A stretch of 51,154 bases of DNA from NCBI RefSeq assembly GCF_010686655.1, contig NZ_JAAGVY010000037.1:1-51154 (forward strand), read 5' to 3'. The stretch's first letter is position 1, and each line of letters opens with the position of its first letter. Both the position numbers and the translations under genes were made by a program. The DNA is from Cryomorpha ignava (GTDB lineage Bacteria; Bacteroidota; Bacteroidia; Flavobacteriales_D; Cryomorphaceae). Shown here piece by piece: positions 7,878-19,958 of the stretch. The notes under the pieces are model-generated. The model made no database searches and was not told where the DNA came from. It saw only the letters and a list, made by a program, of their open reading frames with translations.

Positions 7878-8121
7878 TGAAATTGAGTTTTTTTCTCAAC
7901 TTCATTTTGAATTTTTCATTATCAAAAGTGCGTGGTTCACCGCTCTCTTCTCCATCTTCCAAAGCTTTATTAATCGCCGTAATTTTACTCTTTTCATCTT
8001 CAAACATGCGCAGTCCGGAACGTATAACTTCACTAATAGAGTTATACCGACCCGATTGGATTTCGCTCTGAATAAATGAATCGAAATGATTGCCTAAAAC
8101 TATTGATGTGTTTTTTGCCAT
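7870..8121 (-). CDS. ParD-like ribbon-helix-helix antitoxin
   Basis: 83 residues. The N-terminal ribbon-helix-helix is typical of ParD: TSIVLGNHFDSFIQSEIQSG, then NSISEVIRSGLRMFEDEK. The charged C-terminal tail would wrap and neutralise the toxin (AINKALEDGEESGEPRTFDN). Such antitoxins dimerise, bind the module's promoter and repress it. It precedes and overlaps the toxin gene. With the toxin damaged there would be little selection for its neutralising role, although DNA binding could continue. Confidence 0.9.
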   Translation of the reverse strand: MAKNTSIVLGNHFDSFIQSEIQSGRYNSISEVIRSGLRMFEDEKSKITAINKALEDGEESGEPRTFDNEKFKMKLRKKLNFNE

Positions 8122-8207
8122 TGATTAGAATTTTAAAATCATATATAACTAATTCCAATAAGCTATATCATTCCAGTGGTACTCAGTGCAAAATTATGAC
8201 TTCTCTG

Positions 8208-9155
8208 TCAAAGCTTCTCCATCAAAACTTCATACAGTTTCACCATTTCCGCGATATCATCCTTAAATACCTTCTCGCCGGGCTGGTGGTAATTATCTTC
8301 GGGCGGGCCAATAAAGCACCAGTCCCATGAGTAGCTGCTGTCTTGCAAACTGTTTCCGTCGCTGCCACCTGCTTTTTCAACTTCGAGCTGAAATTTAATA
8401 TTGTGCTCTTTTGCCAGTGCAATAACCTTACGCACATAAGATTGGCGCGGAATACCGCGGTCGCGCATACTTATCGCAACACCTTCTTTATGTTTGATAT
8501 AATCTGAAAGCAAGGTAACGTCGCTGATAAGTGCTTGACGTACCTTGTATTTATCCTGAAGAAATTTTCCGGCTACCTGCGCACCGCCACCACCGTGCTC
8601 TTCGTAAGTGGAAAATACCAAAGCGCCATTTTCCATGGTATGTGCCTGTTGAATGGCATTCCACACTCCAAGCCTGTTGTCCATATAGGCGCTCTTTACA
8701 AAATTTTTAGTTTCCTTAAAATCGGGAGCGTAAGTGAGGGAAGTGCCCGGATCAATAGCGCGTTTAAATTTGTATTCAAACTTTTCGGAAGCATCTTTTC
8801 CTTTTTTCTTTTTATCCGATTTGGGAATATGGAGCGTACATTTAATTTCTCCTTTCGAATCTTCGCCCACCAGGTTTGCACCGGTTTTTGCTTTAGGATT
8901 TCCGATTTTCATTAGCTCTTTGTTGTAAGCTACTGTAAATGCCACCGTATCGGTATGTGCAAAAACGGCAACACGCGGCTTTCCAAATACTACAATCACC
9001 ATATCCTGAAATTCATTGCCAGAATACACCTTTGGAACAGATTTAAATTTCTTTTTGTTTTTGGCAAAGTAGTCAACAAGATAATCACGCATTTTGCCTT
9101 CATCGCCCGCTGTGGAAGGTATTGCGGTTATTGTTTTTAGTAATTCGAAATCCAT
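8208..9155 (-). CDS. M42/M20-type zinc aminopeptidase
   Basis: 315 residues. All ligands of a co-catalytic zinc aminopeptidase of the M42/M28 type are visible: AHTD (His67, Asp69), YMDNRLG (Asp159), the catalytic pair YEEHGGGG (Glu185, Glu186), SDVT (Asp212) and DNYHQPGEKV (His290). The region between about residues 75 and 145 is lysine-rich and variable, where M42 enzymes carry their small lid domain. Cytoplasmic peptide trimming is the likely role, and no signal peptide is seen. It follows yigZ by 29 nt and probably ends the ribD operon. Confidence 0.87.
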   Translation of the reverse strand: MDFELLKTITAIPSTAGDEGKMRDYLVDYFAKNKKKFKSVPKVYSGNEFQDMVIVVFGKPRVAVFAHTDTVAFTVAYNKELMKIGNPKAKTGANLVGEDSKGEIKCTLHIPKSDKKKKGKDASEKFEYKFKRAIDPGTSLTYAPDFKETKNFVKSAYMDNRLGVWNAIQQAHTMENGALVFSTYEEHGGGGAQVAGKFLQDKYKVRQALISDVTLLSDYIKHKEGVAISMRDRGIPRQSYVRKVIALAKEHNIKFQLEVEKAGGSDGNSLQDSSYSWDWCFIGPPEDNYHQPGEKVFKDDIAEMVKLYEVLMEKL

Positions 9156-9184
9156 TTCAGGTATGTTTTAGTTCTTCGTTCAGG

Positions 9185-9793
9185 TTAATATATTCCAAGG
9201 TATTCTCTGCGAATGTCGCTAAAAGCTTGAAAAGCCAGCTCTATTTCGTCTTTCTTTTCGGGAAGGATGGCAATTTTTATGGAGCACGATTGCCTGAAAT
9301 CGGGATCAAAATTCTCCCAGGCATTTACGCGTATGGCGAGCATTACTTCGCTCATCCGGTCGTATTCAAAGTGAATTTTAAAATGGGCAAGTAATTGTTT
9401 TTCAACAACCGTAGCATCGTCAATAGCCATTTGAGCAGCTGTGCGATACGCGTCAATCAGTCCACCTACTCCCAGTTTTGTACCACCAAAGTAGCGCACC
9501 ACGGCAATAAGCACATTCGTTAAATCGTATTTTTCAATCTGTCCCAAAATGGGTTTACCCGCCGAGTTGGCCGGCTCACCATCGTCATTTGCTCTATAAT
9601 GCTCTTTTTCAATTCCCAGTCGCCAGGCGTATGCCACGTGGCGCGCGCTGTGGTGCTCGGCTTTTACTTTTTCGAGCAGGCCTGCAATTTCTTCTTCGCT
9701 GCGCGCATTGTACGCATAGCCAAAATGTTTGCTGCCCTTAACTTTGTAAAGCCCTGTGCCCGGAGTTGATATGGTATTGTAATTAAAACTCAT
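9185..9793 (-). CDS. YigZ/IMPACT family protein
   Basis: 202 residues of the UPF0029/IMPACT family. The diagnostic motif RHVAYAWRLG is followed by YRANDDGEPANSAGKPIL (about residues 68-85), then FGGTKLGVGGLIDAYR, with a C-terminal ferredoxin-like domain. The eukaryotic relative acts on the Gcn1-Gcn2 stress pathway. The bacterial role is not settled, but nucleic acid or ribosome contact has been suggested. Its start overlaps the end of the EamA transporter gene by 4 nt (ATGA type), so the two are translationally coupled. Confidence 0.92.
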   Translation of the reverse strand: MSFNYNTISTPGTGLYKVKGSKHFGYAYNARSEEEIAGLLEKVKAEHHSARHVAYAWRLGIEKEHYRANDDGEPANSAGKPILGQIEKYDLTNVLIAVVRYFGGTKLGVGGLIDAYRTAAQMAIDDATVVEKQLLAHFKIHFEYDRMSEVMLAIRVNAWENFDPDFRQSCSIKIAILPEKKDEIELAFQAFSDIRREYLGIY

Positions 9794-10668
9794 AATCCGC
9801 GCCAGGTTAAAAGTAATATGGCTGCGAGTGCCAGGACAATTCCAATAATATTTTTCGCCGAAAGGCGCTCCTTGAAAATGGCAAAACCCACAATCGCACT
9901 CAGAGCCACAACGCCCATATTATTTGCCGGTATGGCGCTCGATCTATCCAAAATACCGCTACCCAGGATACGAAGAAGGAAGTAAATGCTGCCGTAATTT
10001 ACCAATCCCAAAGCTATCCCTGCTGCAAGGCTTTTAAGATGAATTTTATCTTTTTTGAGAATCACGCGTACAGAGAGAATTACCGTTCCAATCATTGCGC
10101 TCAAGGCAAATGGCACGGGCACAAAAGCTTTATAATCAAGCTGTGTAGCGAGATGTGTTTTTTCGGTGTATGCCAAAAGCAGATCCAAAAAACCGCTACC
10201 CACAAAGAGTACCATGGGAATAAGCCAGGCGCGATGCACTTTTTTCTCGGCATTTTTTCGAAGAGATGAGAGAATTACAGCCGCCACGCCAAGTATAATC
10301 CCCAGCAATTTTTGGGTGGTAATTCCTTCTTCCGGATCGGTAAAAATGAAGAATGCCGCCGGAATAACCATCGACATTTTTGTAGCAATACTTGTTACCG
10401 AAACTCCGTGTAGCTGACTGGTGAGCGCCATGATGTAAAACAGTGAAATAAAGAGTACGCCTATCACAGCGGCTATCCACATCCATGATTCTGTACCGCT
10501 AACTCCCACCGGCGCGCCCTGGCTTGCGGCATACCAGAATCCAAATCCCGATGCCACAAAATAATTGGCTACAATGGCCTGAAAAGTATGGATGTTGTAC
10601 CGCCCAAAAAGCTTAAACAAGGCATAAATAGAAGTGGAACATAAAATGCTCAATATCAGGTAAATCAT
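9790..10668 (-). CDS. EamA/DMT-family transporter
   Basis: 292 residues with about ten hydrophobic segments arranged as two five-helix repeats, the layout of drug/metabolite transporters of the EamA type. The ending KNIIGIVLALAAILLLTW is characteristic of the last helix. Substrates of this family are amino acids, nucleotide-sugars and other metabolites, and nothing in the sequence fixes this one. It overlaps ribD upstream by 4 nt and yigZ downstream by 4 nt. A link to riboflavin intermediates is possible from context but unproven. Confidence 0.85.
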   Translation of the reverse strand: MIYLILSILCSTSIYALFKLFGRYNIHTFQAIVANYFVASGFGFWYAASQGAPVGVSGTESWMWIAAVIGVLFISLFYIMALTSQLHGVSVTSIATKMSMVIPAAFFIFTDPEEGITTQKLLGIILGVAAVILSSLRKNAEKKVHRAWLIPMVLFVGSGFLDLLLAYTEKTHLATQLDYKAFVPVPFALSAMIGTVILSVRVILKKDKIHLKSLAAGIALGLVNYGSIYFLLRILGSGILDRSSAIPANNMGVVALSAIVGFAIFKERLSAKNIIGIVLALAAILLLTWRGL

Positions 10669-11708
10669 TTCTTATAAACGCGTGTTATTTGGTCTTTTCC
10701 ATAAGTTTCGGTTATGCCTGTTGGCGAATTGATTTCCGGAGCTTTGAGACCGGAGTCCAATCTGTTTTCAGATTGAATTATACGAGCCTCATCCCAAAGG
10801 TTATTTGCGATAAACGTATTCAAAGTCTCTGCTCCACCCTCAACCAAAACACTCGAGATTCCCTTTTCGGAAAGATCGCTCAAGGCATTTTCCAATAAAT
10901 CATTTTCAAATTTTATCCACTCCGCATTTCCGTTTTTCTTTGCTATCCGTGAGTTGTAAATCAATGTTGAATTTCCATCTGTCAAAACGTTTGAATCGTT
11001 TGGAAGATTTCCCGAATTGCTAAGCACAACCCGCAGGGGAGAAGCGCCGGCTACTTCTCGCGTGTCAAGACGTGGATTATCGTTTATTATGGTATTTCTG
11101 CCAACAAGTATCGCTTGTTCCTGGCTGCGCCAAAGGTGAACGAGTTTCTTTGTTGCCGGATTCGAAATCCAATTTATTTTTGGATCATCGGCGACATTTC
11201 TATCTCTGTCCATAAACCCATCTGCCGATTGCGCCCACTTTAAAATAATGTACGGGCGGTTCTTTCTTTGATGCATTAGAAATCTTCTGTTTAAAAACTC
11301 CGCTTCCGCTTCACAAATTCCTTCTATCACTTCAATACCGGCAGCTTGCATCCGTTCTATTCCGCGTCCGGCAACTTTTGGGTTGGGGTCGCGCTGCGCC
11401 ACCACAACTTTCGGAATTTTTGATGAAATGATCAAATCGGCACAAGGAGGCGTTTTGCCAAAATGAGCACAGGGCTCCAGATTAACAAAGAGAGTAGATT
11501 CTTTAAGTAGGTCTTTATTTTTCAAGGCATTAATAGCATTCACTTCAGCATGCGGCCCACCGAAAATTTGATGATATCCCTCGGCTATAATCATGCCGTC
11601 ATGGACTATTAAGCTGCCCACCATGGGGTTTGGCGCAACACGCCCCAAGCCTTTTTCAGCCAACTCAATACAGCGAATCATGTAGGGTTTTAAATCCATT
11701 TCCGGCAA
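10665..11708 (-). CDS. ribD: bifunctional riboflavin deaminase/reductase RibD
   Basis: 347 residues catalysing two steps of riboflavin synthesis: deamination of diaminohydroxyphosphoribosylaminopyrimidine and NADPH reduction of the ribosyl side chain. The N-terminal deaminase domain has the zinc set GGPHAEVNAI (His53, Glu55) and PCAHFGKTPPC (Cys80, Cys89). The C-terminal reductase domain (from about residue 150) includes NRPYIILKWAQSADGFM and VEGGAETLNTF. A start at MDLKPYM, three codons later, is equally plausible. It is the first gene of the minus-strand operon, and its upstream side is the 189 bp repeat region. Confidence 0.95.
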   Translation of the reverse strand: MPEMDLKPYMIRCIELAEKGLGRVAPNPMVGSLIVHDGMIIAEGYHQIFGGPHAEVNAINALKNKDLLKESTLFVNLEPCAHFGKTPPCADLIISSKIPKVVVAQRDPNPKVAGRGIERMQAAGIEVIEGICEAEAEFLNRRFLMHQRKNRPYIILKWAQSADGFMDRDRNVADDPKINWISNPATKKLVHLWRSQEQAILVGRNTIINDNPRLDTREVAGASPLRVVLSNSGNLPNDSNVLTDGNSTLIYNSRIAKKNGNAEWIKFENDLLENALSDLSEKGISSVLVEGGAETLNTFIANNLWDEARIIQSENRLDSGLKAPEINSPTGITETYGKDQITRVYKK

Positions 11709-11766
11709 AGTAAATTATTAAATGGGAATTGAGAGGATGTTGCTGGGAAAGTTTTGTTTCTTTTAA

Positions 11767-11794
11767 CCGCACTCCGCACTCCGCACTCCGCAGT
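11767..11794. repeat. heptanucleotide tandem repeat, 4 units of CCGCACT
   Basis: CCGCACT occurs three times in a row, followed by CCGCAGT, with an exact period of 7. It joins straight into the 189 bp tandem repeat, whose second copy also begins CACTCCGC. The unit is GC-rich, unlike the other heptamer arrays of the window. Confidence 0.8.
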
Positions 11795-12162
11795 CGCTCC
11801 GCCTCTGGCGAGGGACGCATCGTCCGGCGTCCCGCCGGGTTCCTTTGAATAACATTTGTTGTTTGCCCGTTTTGAACGTTATACATCAGCTTGGAATGAT
11901 CAAATTCATTTTGATCATGGTTTGCCTGGCGGGACGCCAGATGAAGACAGCCTCGCGAGACACGAGCCTGTGCACTCCGCCGTCGCTGCGCCTCTGGCGA
12001 GGGACGCTTCTTCCGGCGTCTCGCCGGGTTTCTTCGGATAGCATTTATTGTTTGCCCGTTTGGAACGTTATACATCAGCTTGGTATGATCAAATTCATTT
12101 TGATCATGGCTTGCCTGGCGGGACGCCAGATGAAAACAGCCTCGCGAGACACGAGCCTGTGC
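11783..12162. repeat. two tandem copies of a 189 bp GC-rich repeat
   Basis: Corresponding bases are exactly 189 apart (for example GCACTCCGC at 11783 and 11972, GCCTGTGC ending at 11973 and 12162), with about 90% identity by eye. Each unit holds three hairpin-forming elements: GGCGAGGGACGC against GCGTCCCGCC, TGATCAAATTCA against TTTGATCA, and CTGGCG-gga-CGCCAG. Because 189 is a multiple of 3, the minus strand carries a repeated open frame of 63 codons per unit, and the plus strand is also largely open. No convincing start signal or family is visible, so I do not call it a gene. The rest of 11709-12325 shows nothing clear. Confidence 0.9.
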
Positions 12163-12325
12163 TAAGGCTACCATTCTCCTCTGCGCCCTTTGCGTAAAAC
12201 CTTCGCGTCTTATCGGTTAATAGCGCCACGCACATTCCCATTCCGTTAATTCTGTGTAAAACCAATAACCTATTCTCTGTTTCGTGAGTTTTTCCTTGTA
12301 ATTTTGCTTCAATGCAATACCCAAT

Positions 12326-13185
12326 ATGAGATCAGAAATTATGACCGTTTCGGCGCTTGTTGACTTGTTCAGGCAAGAGCTTGTGCCTGTGTATGGAAAA
12401 GGAGAAGTAGAGCAGTTTATCACTCTGGCCTTTGAAGATGTGCTGGATTATTCGAAAATCGATATTTTCATGAATGGGCAGGAAGCCATACCTTCCGGCT
12501 TGGTTGCGCGATTTTTTGAAATTCTCGAAAACCTCAAAGAATCAAAGCCCATCCAATATATTCTCGGAAAAACCGTATTTTATGGCCTGCCATTGCAAGT
12601 GAATAAAAACGTATTAATACCGCGATCTGAAACCGAAGAGCTCATACACTGGATTTTACAAGATGATGGAAAAAAGCCCAAAACAATTTTAGACCTCGGA
12701 ACAGGTTCTGGTTGTATTGCGCTTGCTTTGAAAGATCAAATCAAATCGGCTCGGGTTTATGGCGCCGATATTAGCGTGGCAGCATTGAATGTTGCTAAAA
12801 ATAATGCGCTCGACAACGATTTGCAAGTTGAATTTTTTCAGTTTGATATCATCAGTCAGGAAAGCCTTGGATTTATGAAATTCGATTTAATGGTGAGCAA
12901 TCCGCCGTATGTGCGCATTTCTGAAAAGGAATGGATGGAAAAAAATGTGCTCAACCACGAGCCGCATCCCGCTATATTTGTCGAGGAGGAAGACCCGCTG
13001 ATTTTTTATCGTAAGATAGTCGATCTGGCCGAAGGGCACCTCAATAAACAGGGTAGGTTGTTTTTTGAAATCAATGAGGCCTACGGTGCAGAAGTGCTTC
13101 AATTGCTGAAAGATCGCGGATTTGAAAATGTAACTTTGAAAAAAGATTTCAACGGGAAAGACAGAATGGTAAGGGGTTTGAAAAA

Positions 13186-13189
<4 letters not shown>
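12326..13189 (+). CDS. prmC: release-factor glutamine N5-methyltransferase PrmC
   Basis: 287 residues. It methylates the GGQ glutamine of release factors RF1 and RF2. The N-terminal helical domain ends in SKPIQYILGKTVFYGLPL. The SAM-binding loop is LDLGTGSGCIAL (from about residue 122), and the catalytic NPPY is at residues 192-195, followed by HEPHPAIF, the family's second signature. A second ATG five codons later (MTVSALVDL) is an alternative start. It opens a plus-strand operon; its stop overlaps the TTG start of the next gene. Confidence 0.95.
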
Positions 13190-16423
<3,234 letters not shown>

Positions 16424-16437
<14 letters not shown>

Positions 16438-17299
16438 AGGGCTTGGAGTAGCTATGGTTACTCCTTTTCAGGAAGATGGAAGCGTACATTACGGCGACTT
16501 GGATAAACTGATAAAGCACTTACATAATGGCGCAGACTATCTGGTGGTGATGGGCACAACGGGCGAGGCTATTACCCTTTCGGAAGAAGAGCAGCTTGCC
16601 ATTCTCGATTTTGTAATTGAGAAAAATGCCGGCAAATTGCCCATCGTATATGGAATGGGTGGCAATAATACAGCCGATATCGTCCGGCAAATGAAAGCTT
16701 TCAAAAGCAAGGGTGTTACTGCATTCTTATCGGCCAGTCCCGCGTACAACAAGCCTACACAAGAGGGAATTTACCGCCATTATAGAGCATTGAGTGAAGC
16801 ATCGCCACTACCGATTATTCTTTACAATGTGCCTGGTAGAACTGCGAGCAATGTGCTGCCAGCCACCGTTTTACGGATAGCAAAGGAATGTAAAAGTATT
16901 GTCGCCATAAAAGAAGCCGCCGGAATTATTGAGCAGGTAATGGAGCTTTCGCGCATTTTACCCAAGTCTTTTCTCCTCCTCTCGGGCGATGATGCGCTTG
17001 CACTTCCGCACATGGCTTGCGGTGGTCACGGAATCATTTCTGTTGTTGGCAATGCTTATCCCGCGTTTTTTTCTTCTATTATTTCGGCTTCCGCCAATGG
17101 TGACTTTGAGAAAGCTCGTGAAAATCACTACAAGTTGCTGCCGCTTATCGCTAATTTATTTAAGGAAGGAAATCCTGGTGGTATTAAGGAGGTTTTGATG
17201 CACATGGGAATTTGTCAAAACCACATGAGGCTTCCGCTTTATCCGGTTTCCAATGACCTTAGTAACGTGCTTTCCAGCGCTGTGGCTGAATTAGGCTAA
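16424..17299 (+). CDS. dapA: 4-hydroxy-tetrahydrodipicolinate synthase DapA
   Basis: 291 residues. It condenses pyruvate and aspartate semialdehyde in the first committed step of lysine and diaminopimelate synthesis. The TIM-barrel markers are MGTTGE (Thr45, Thr46), YNVPGRT (Tyr134) and the Schiff-base lysine in AIKEAAG (Lys163). Length is normal for the family. It ends the prmC-ligA operon, overlapping the DUF6913 gene by 14 nt. It converges with the arsR gene across 32 nt that contain no obvious terminator. Confidence 0.96.
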
Positions 17300-17331
17300 T
17301 TCGAATATTTAGATTTTATTGATATTGTTGA

Positions 17332-17664
17332 TCAACAACATTGATCCGCAATTTCAAAGTCTCGCTTCAAAAATGTATTGAAAAGACTTTCCACTTCTTT
17401 CCACTTTTCCGGATTTATGCAATAGCATACGCTTGTGCCTTCTACCGTTCCCTGTATAATTCCGATTTTTTTCAGCTCTTTTAAATGCTGTGAAATGGTG
17501 GGTTGGGCAAGGCCTATTTCATTTACCAGATCGCCGCAAATACATGCGTTTATTTTAAACAAATGCTCAATAATAGCAATCCGCGCCGGATGGGCGAGTG
17601 CTTTCGCAAAACCGGCCATTCTGTTCTGCTCTTCTGTGAATATTTCAGTCTTTGAAAGTCCCAT
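17332..17664 (-). CDS. ArsR-family transcriptional regulator
   Basis: 110 residues with the winged helix-turn-helix of ArsR/SmtB repressors: LAHPARIAIIEHLFK, then GLAQPTISQHLKELKKIGII (recognition helix about residues 48-67). Cys residues in the alpha-3 region (ACICGDLVNEIG) match the ELCVC-type thiol site for As(III) or Sb(III), and two further Cys close the protein (DQCC). Metal or metalloid sensing is therefore likely. No efflux or reductase gene lies nearby, so the regulated gene is elsewhere or upstream across the repeat-bearing gap. Confidence 0.9.
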   Translation of the reverse strand: MGLSKTEIFTEEQNRMAGFAKALAHPARIAIIEHLFKINACICGDLVNEIGLAQPTISQHLKELKKIGIIQGTVEGTSVCYCINPEKWKEVESLFNTFLKRDFEIADQCC

Positions 17665-17826
17665 GTTAAATCTTTGTATTGCAATATTACAATAAATAAA
17701 AATAAGGATTGATCTTGTCGCTCCATTGTTGGAAAAAGGATGCCCACTAATAAAAGGATTGTCTATTAAGACTATGAGGCTATGTTTTGGAATGTATTTT
17801 GTGTATCGTCGTCAACAAAATGAGAT

Positions 17827-18024
17827 GCCACAGATGCCCAGATAAGATCATTCAGGAAAGTGATTGTTCTTAGAATCTTTTGAAAACTTAGATTATAATT
17901 TAAGTTCGAAAATCTCTCTCTAATAGTAAAAGCCAACTACTCCCTACGGTCGTGAAATCGCTGTGCTAAGTTGTGTATCTGTGGCAAAAAAAGGGTTGCC
18001 AGAGATGCCTAGATAAGGTCATTC
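17827..18024. repeat. pair of 27 nt direct repeats in a 370 nt gap
   Basis: GCCACAGATGCCCAGATAAG and its 7 following bases (17827-17853) recur at 17998-18024 with 24 of 27 identical. Between them, TATCTGTGGC is the inverted form of the start of the unit. The gap 17665-18036 otherwise shows no gene and no clear promoter. Confidence 0.7.
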
Positions 18025-18036
18025 TAAAAGTATTTC

Positions 18037-18423
18037 TTACGCCTTCGCAGAATCTTCCCAAAGCTCAATATAATTCCCTTCGGGATCGTTTACCCAGGCA
18101 AATTTTCCTTCATCGTGATTCTCAATTCCAAGTACTTCTATTTTGAGCGATTTAAGTTTCTCCACCATTTCTTCTAAATTGTTGACGCGCAGATTAATGG
18201 TGAAGCTTTTGTCAGAAATTAGGGGTCTGTTCTCGTTGTAGAGAATGGAGAAAATGGTATAGCGCAAATGGTCAGAATCAGTTTCCCGGTATGGAAAAGT
18301 AATGTAATAAGCAGTAGATTGTTCGGTGTACTCGTAGTTTAGACCAAGGCTTTTTTCATACCATTCGGCAAGTCGTTTTGGGTTTTCAGAGTAAATAAAT
18401 ATACCGCCAAGTGCTACTATCAT
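18037..18423 (-). CDS. VOC (glyoxalase-like) family protein
   Basis: 128 residues. It opens VALGGIFIYSENPKRLAEWY and closes FAWVNDPEGNYIELWE, the standard first-strand and last-strand signatures of glyoxalase-type single-domain proteins. The terminal Glu of IELWE is the usual metal ligand position. The reaction is unknown. It differs clearly from the VOC protein at 6368, so it is not a recent duplicate. It is divergent from miaE, with a gap of about 90 nt that must hold both promoters. Confidence 0.83.
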   Translation of the reverse strand: MIVALGGIFIYSENPKRLAEWYEKSLGLNYEYTEQSTAYYITFPYRETDSDHLRYTIFSILYNENRPLISDKSFTINLRVNNLEEMVEKLKSLKIEVLGIENHDEGKFAWVNDPEGNYIELWEDSAKA

Positions 18424-18516
18424 AATTCTAAGCTCTAAAACAAGTACATTTTGAAAATCGGATTCCCCACTGGAAAGGTATAAATAATGGGTTTGTAGAT
18501 CAGCAGGAAAAGCGTG

Positions 18517-19122
18517 ATGTTTGTACCAAATTATAAAAGCATGCTGGGACTAAAAATGCCTACCGACCCGCGATGGGTAGATATTGTAGAAAAGAATATT
18601 GAAGAAATTTTAACCGACCATGCCTGGTGCGAGCAAAAAGCTGCGAGTACTGCCATTAGCATCATCGTTCGATTTCCCGAATTTCCTGATCTAGTAGCAG
18701 AAATGACGGCTCTTGCCAAAGAAGAAATTGAACATTTCGCGCTGGTAACCGAAAAGATTGCAGAAAGAGGGATGACGCTCGGCTTTGAGCGAAAAGATCC
18801 CTACGTAAAAGACTTATCAAAGCATATCATAAAAGGCGGCGACCGAAGGCAACAATTGGTTGAAGTACTGCTTATGGCGGCTATGATAGAAGCCCGAAGC
18901 TGCGAGCGCTTTAGAGTGCTCTCCGAAGAAATTGCCGACGAAGACCTGCGCAAATTCTACCGCGGATTAATGGCAAGCGAAGCCCGTCACTACACCTTAT
19001 TCCTGCGCTTTGCACGAAAATACGGAGAGGGAATAGATGTTGAGAAAAAATGGCAGGACTTTCTACAATATGAAGGCGAGCTAATGAAAAACTACGGCAA
19101 GTCCGAAACGATTCACGGATAG
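18517..19122 (+). CDS. miaE: tRNA-(ms2io6A)-hydroxylase MiaE
   Basis: About 201 residues. MiaE hydroxylates the isopentenyl group of modified A37 in tRNA using a non-haem di-iron centre and O2. The four-helix bundle shows repeated E...ExxH ligands: EIEHFALVTEKI near residue 70, EARSCERF near 127 and SEARHYTLFLRFA near 152. NIEEILTDHAWCEQKAA is the family's opening signature. I chose the ATG at 18517, preceded by AGGAAA; a GTG lies one codon earlier. It is followed tail to tail by a thioesterase gene 4 nt away. Confidence 0.93.
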   Translation: MFVPNYKSMLGLKMPTDPRWVDIVEKNIEEILTDHAWCEQKAASTAISIIVRFPEFPDLVAEMTALAKEEIEHFALVTEKIAERGMTLGFERKDPYVKDLSKHIIKGGDRRQQLVEVLLMAAMIEARSCERFRVLSEEIADEDLRKFYRGLMASEARHYTLFLRFARKYGEGIDVEKKWQDFLQYEGELMKNYGKSETIHG

Positions 19123-19126
19123 CTTT

Positions 19127-19531
19127 TTACACTTCTTTTTCCACTATTTCGCGCCACTTTACCGGTACAGGAATCGTTTTTTGGGTTTGGTAATTAAAGC
19201 AAACCACAATGGACTTACCGGTGGTGCATAAAACTTCTTCGCCCTTCACATCTTTCACAATGCGGTAGCTTACATCCATGCTTTTGGTTCCCATTTGCGA
19301 TACCCAGACTTCAATACGCGGTTTGTCATTTAGTAAAATTGGGACTTTATAGTCAACTTCATTTCGGGCAAGCAAGGTGCCTTCTGTTTGCCAGTCCCAG
19401 TCTTTGCCAACATGCTCGCTAAAGTGGTCTATACGCGCTTGTTCGAAATAAGACAGATAAACAGCATTGTTTACGTGCCCCATGCTGTCTATATCATTGT
19501 AGCGGATGTGAATAGGATATGATTTTTTCAA
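19127..19531 (-). CDS. acyl-CoA thioesterase, hotdog fold (4HBT/YbgC type)
   Basis: 134 residues. The active-site motif YNDIDSMGHVNNAVYLSY (from about residue 10) is typical of 4-hydroxybenzoyl-CoA-type thioesterases, with the Asp as nucleophile or base. It probably hydrolyses acyl-CoA or acyl-carrier thioesters in the cytoplasm. It lies 7 nt after the unknown 139-residue gene, and both follow the capD-like gene, so the three form one minus-strand unit. No specific substrate can be read. Confidence 0.88.
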   Translation of the reverse strand: MKKSYPIHIRYNDIDSMGHVNNAVYLSYFEQARIDHFSEHVGKDWDWQTEGTLLARNEVDYKVPILLNDKPRIEVWVSQMGTKSMDVSYRIVKDVKGEEVLCTTGKSIVVCFNYQTQKTIPVPVKWREIVEKEV

Positions 19532-19538
19532 AATAGTT

Positions 19539-19958
19539 CTATGTAGTAGGGTTCATAATAATGCTGAAAACAGTAATGCTGTTCGGATCGCGGTCGTACA
19601 TTAATTTGTCAAGTGCAGACTGAACATTCTTAGCACTGAAGTAAGAAGTTTCCAGCGCATCGTCTGTCGCTTTTTTCCACTGTATGGTATAGGAGCTCTC
19701 TTTGTCTTTGTGGTTTTGCACATAAGTGAGCATCTTTTTAAGCGCGTCTATTTTATCGTAACCTTCTTCGCTGTGAAACAAAAACGATTGATTGTGACGC
19801 GGATTCAACGTAACAAGGTGAAGGGTGGTTTTTCCATCATTGTCACCATAATTATAAATAAGGCTGTTTTGGCCTATGCCAATGTATTTCTCAATTTCCC
19901 CTTGAACTTTTGAAATCTCTATATTTTTATCTGTCATTTCTCTGTAATTAGGCATCAA
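19539..19958 (-). CDS. conserved hypothetical soluble protein
   Basis: 139 residues, no signal peptide or membrane helix. It has a mixed composition with strands such as KTTLHLVTLNPRHNQSFLFH and a helical C-terminal half (SAKNVQSALDKLMYDRDPNS). I do not recognise the family. The start (MMPNYREM) overlaps the end of the capD-like gene by 11 nt, so it is translationally coupled to it. The downstream thioesterase gene begins after 7 nt. Context alone does not tell its role. Confidence 0.6.
   Translation of the reverse strand: MMPNYREMTDKNIEISKVQGEIEKYIGIGQNSLIYNYGDNDGKTTLHLVTLNPRHNQSFLFHSEEGYDKIDALKKMLTYVQNHKDKESSYTIQWKKATDDALETSYFSAKNVQSALDKLMYDRDPNSITVFSIIMNPTT

Noticed and set aside
10196-10486. 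Overlapping frame inside the EamA transporter gene
   Set aside because: Shadow frame; the transporter frame has clear hydrophobic repeats.
11845-12165. 106-codon plus-strand frame over the same repeat
   Set aside because: Same reason: a by-product of the repeat, with no promoter or start signal.
11665-12174. 169-codon open frame on the minus strand over the 189 bp repeat
   Set aside because: It arises because the repeat unit is a multiple of three and GC-rich; the opposite strand is also open, there is no family resemblance, and its end runs into ribD in another frame.
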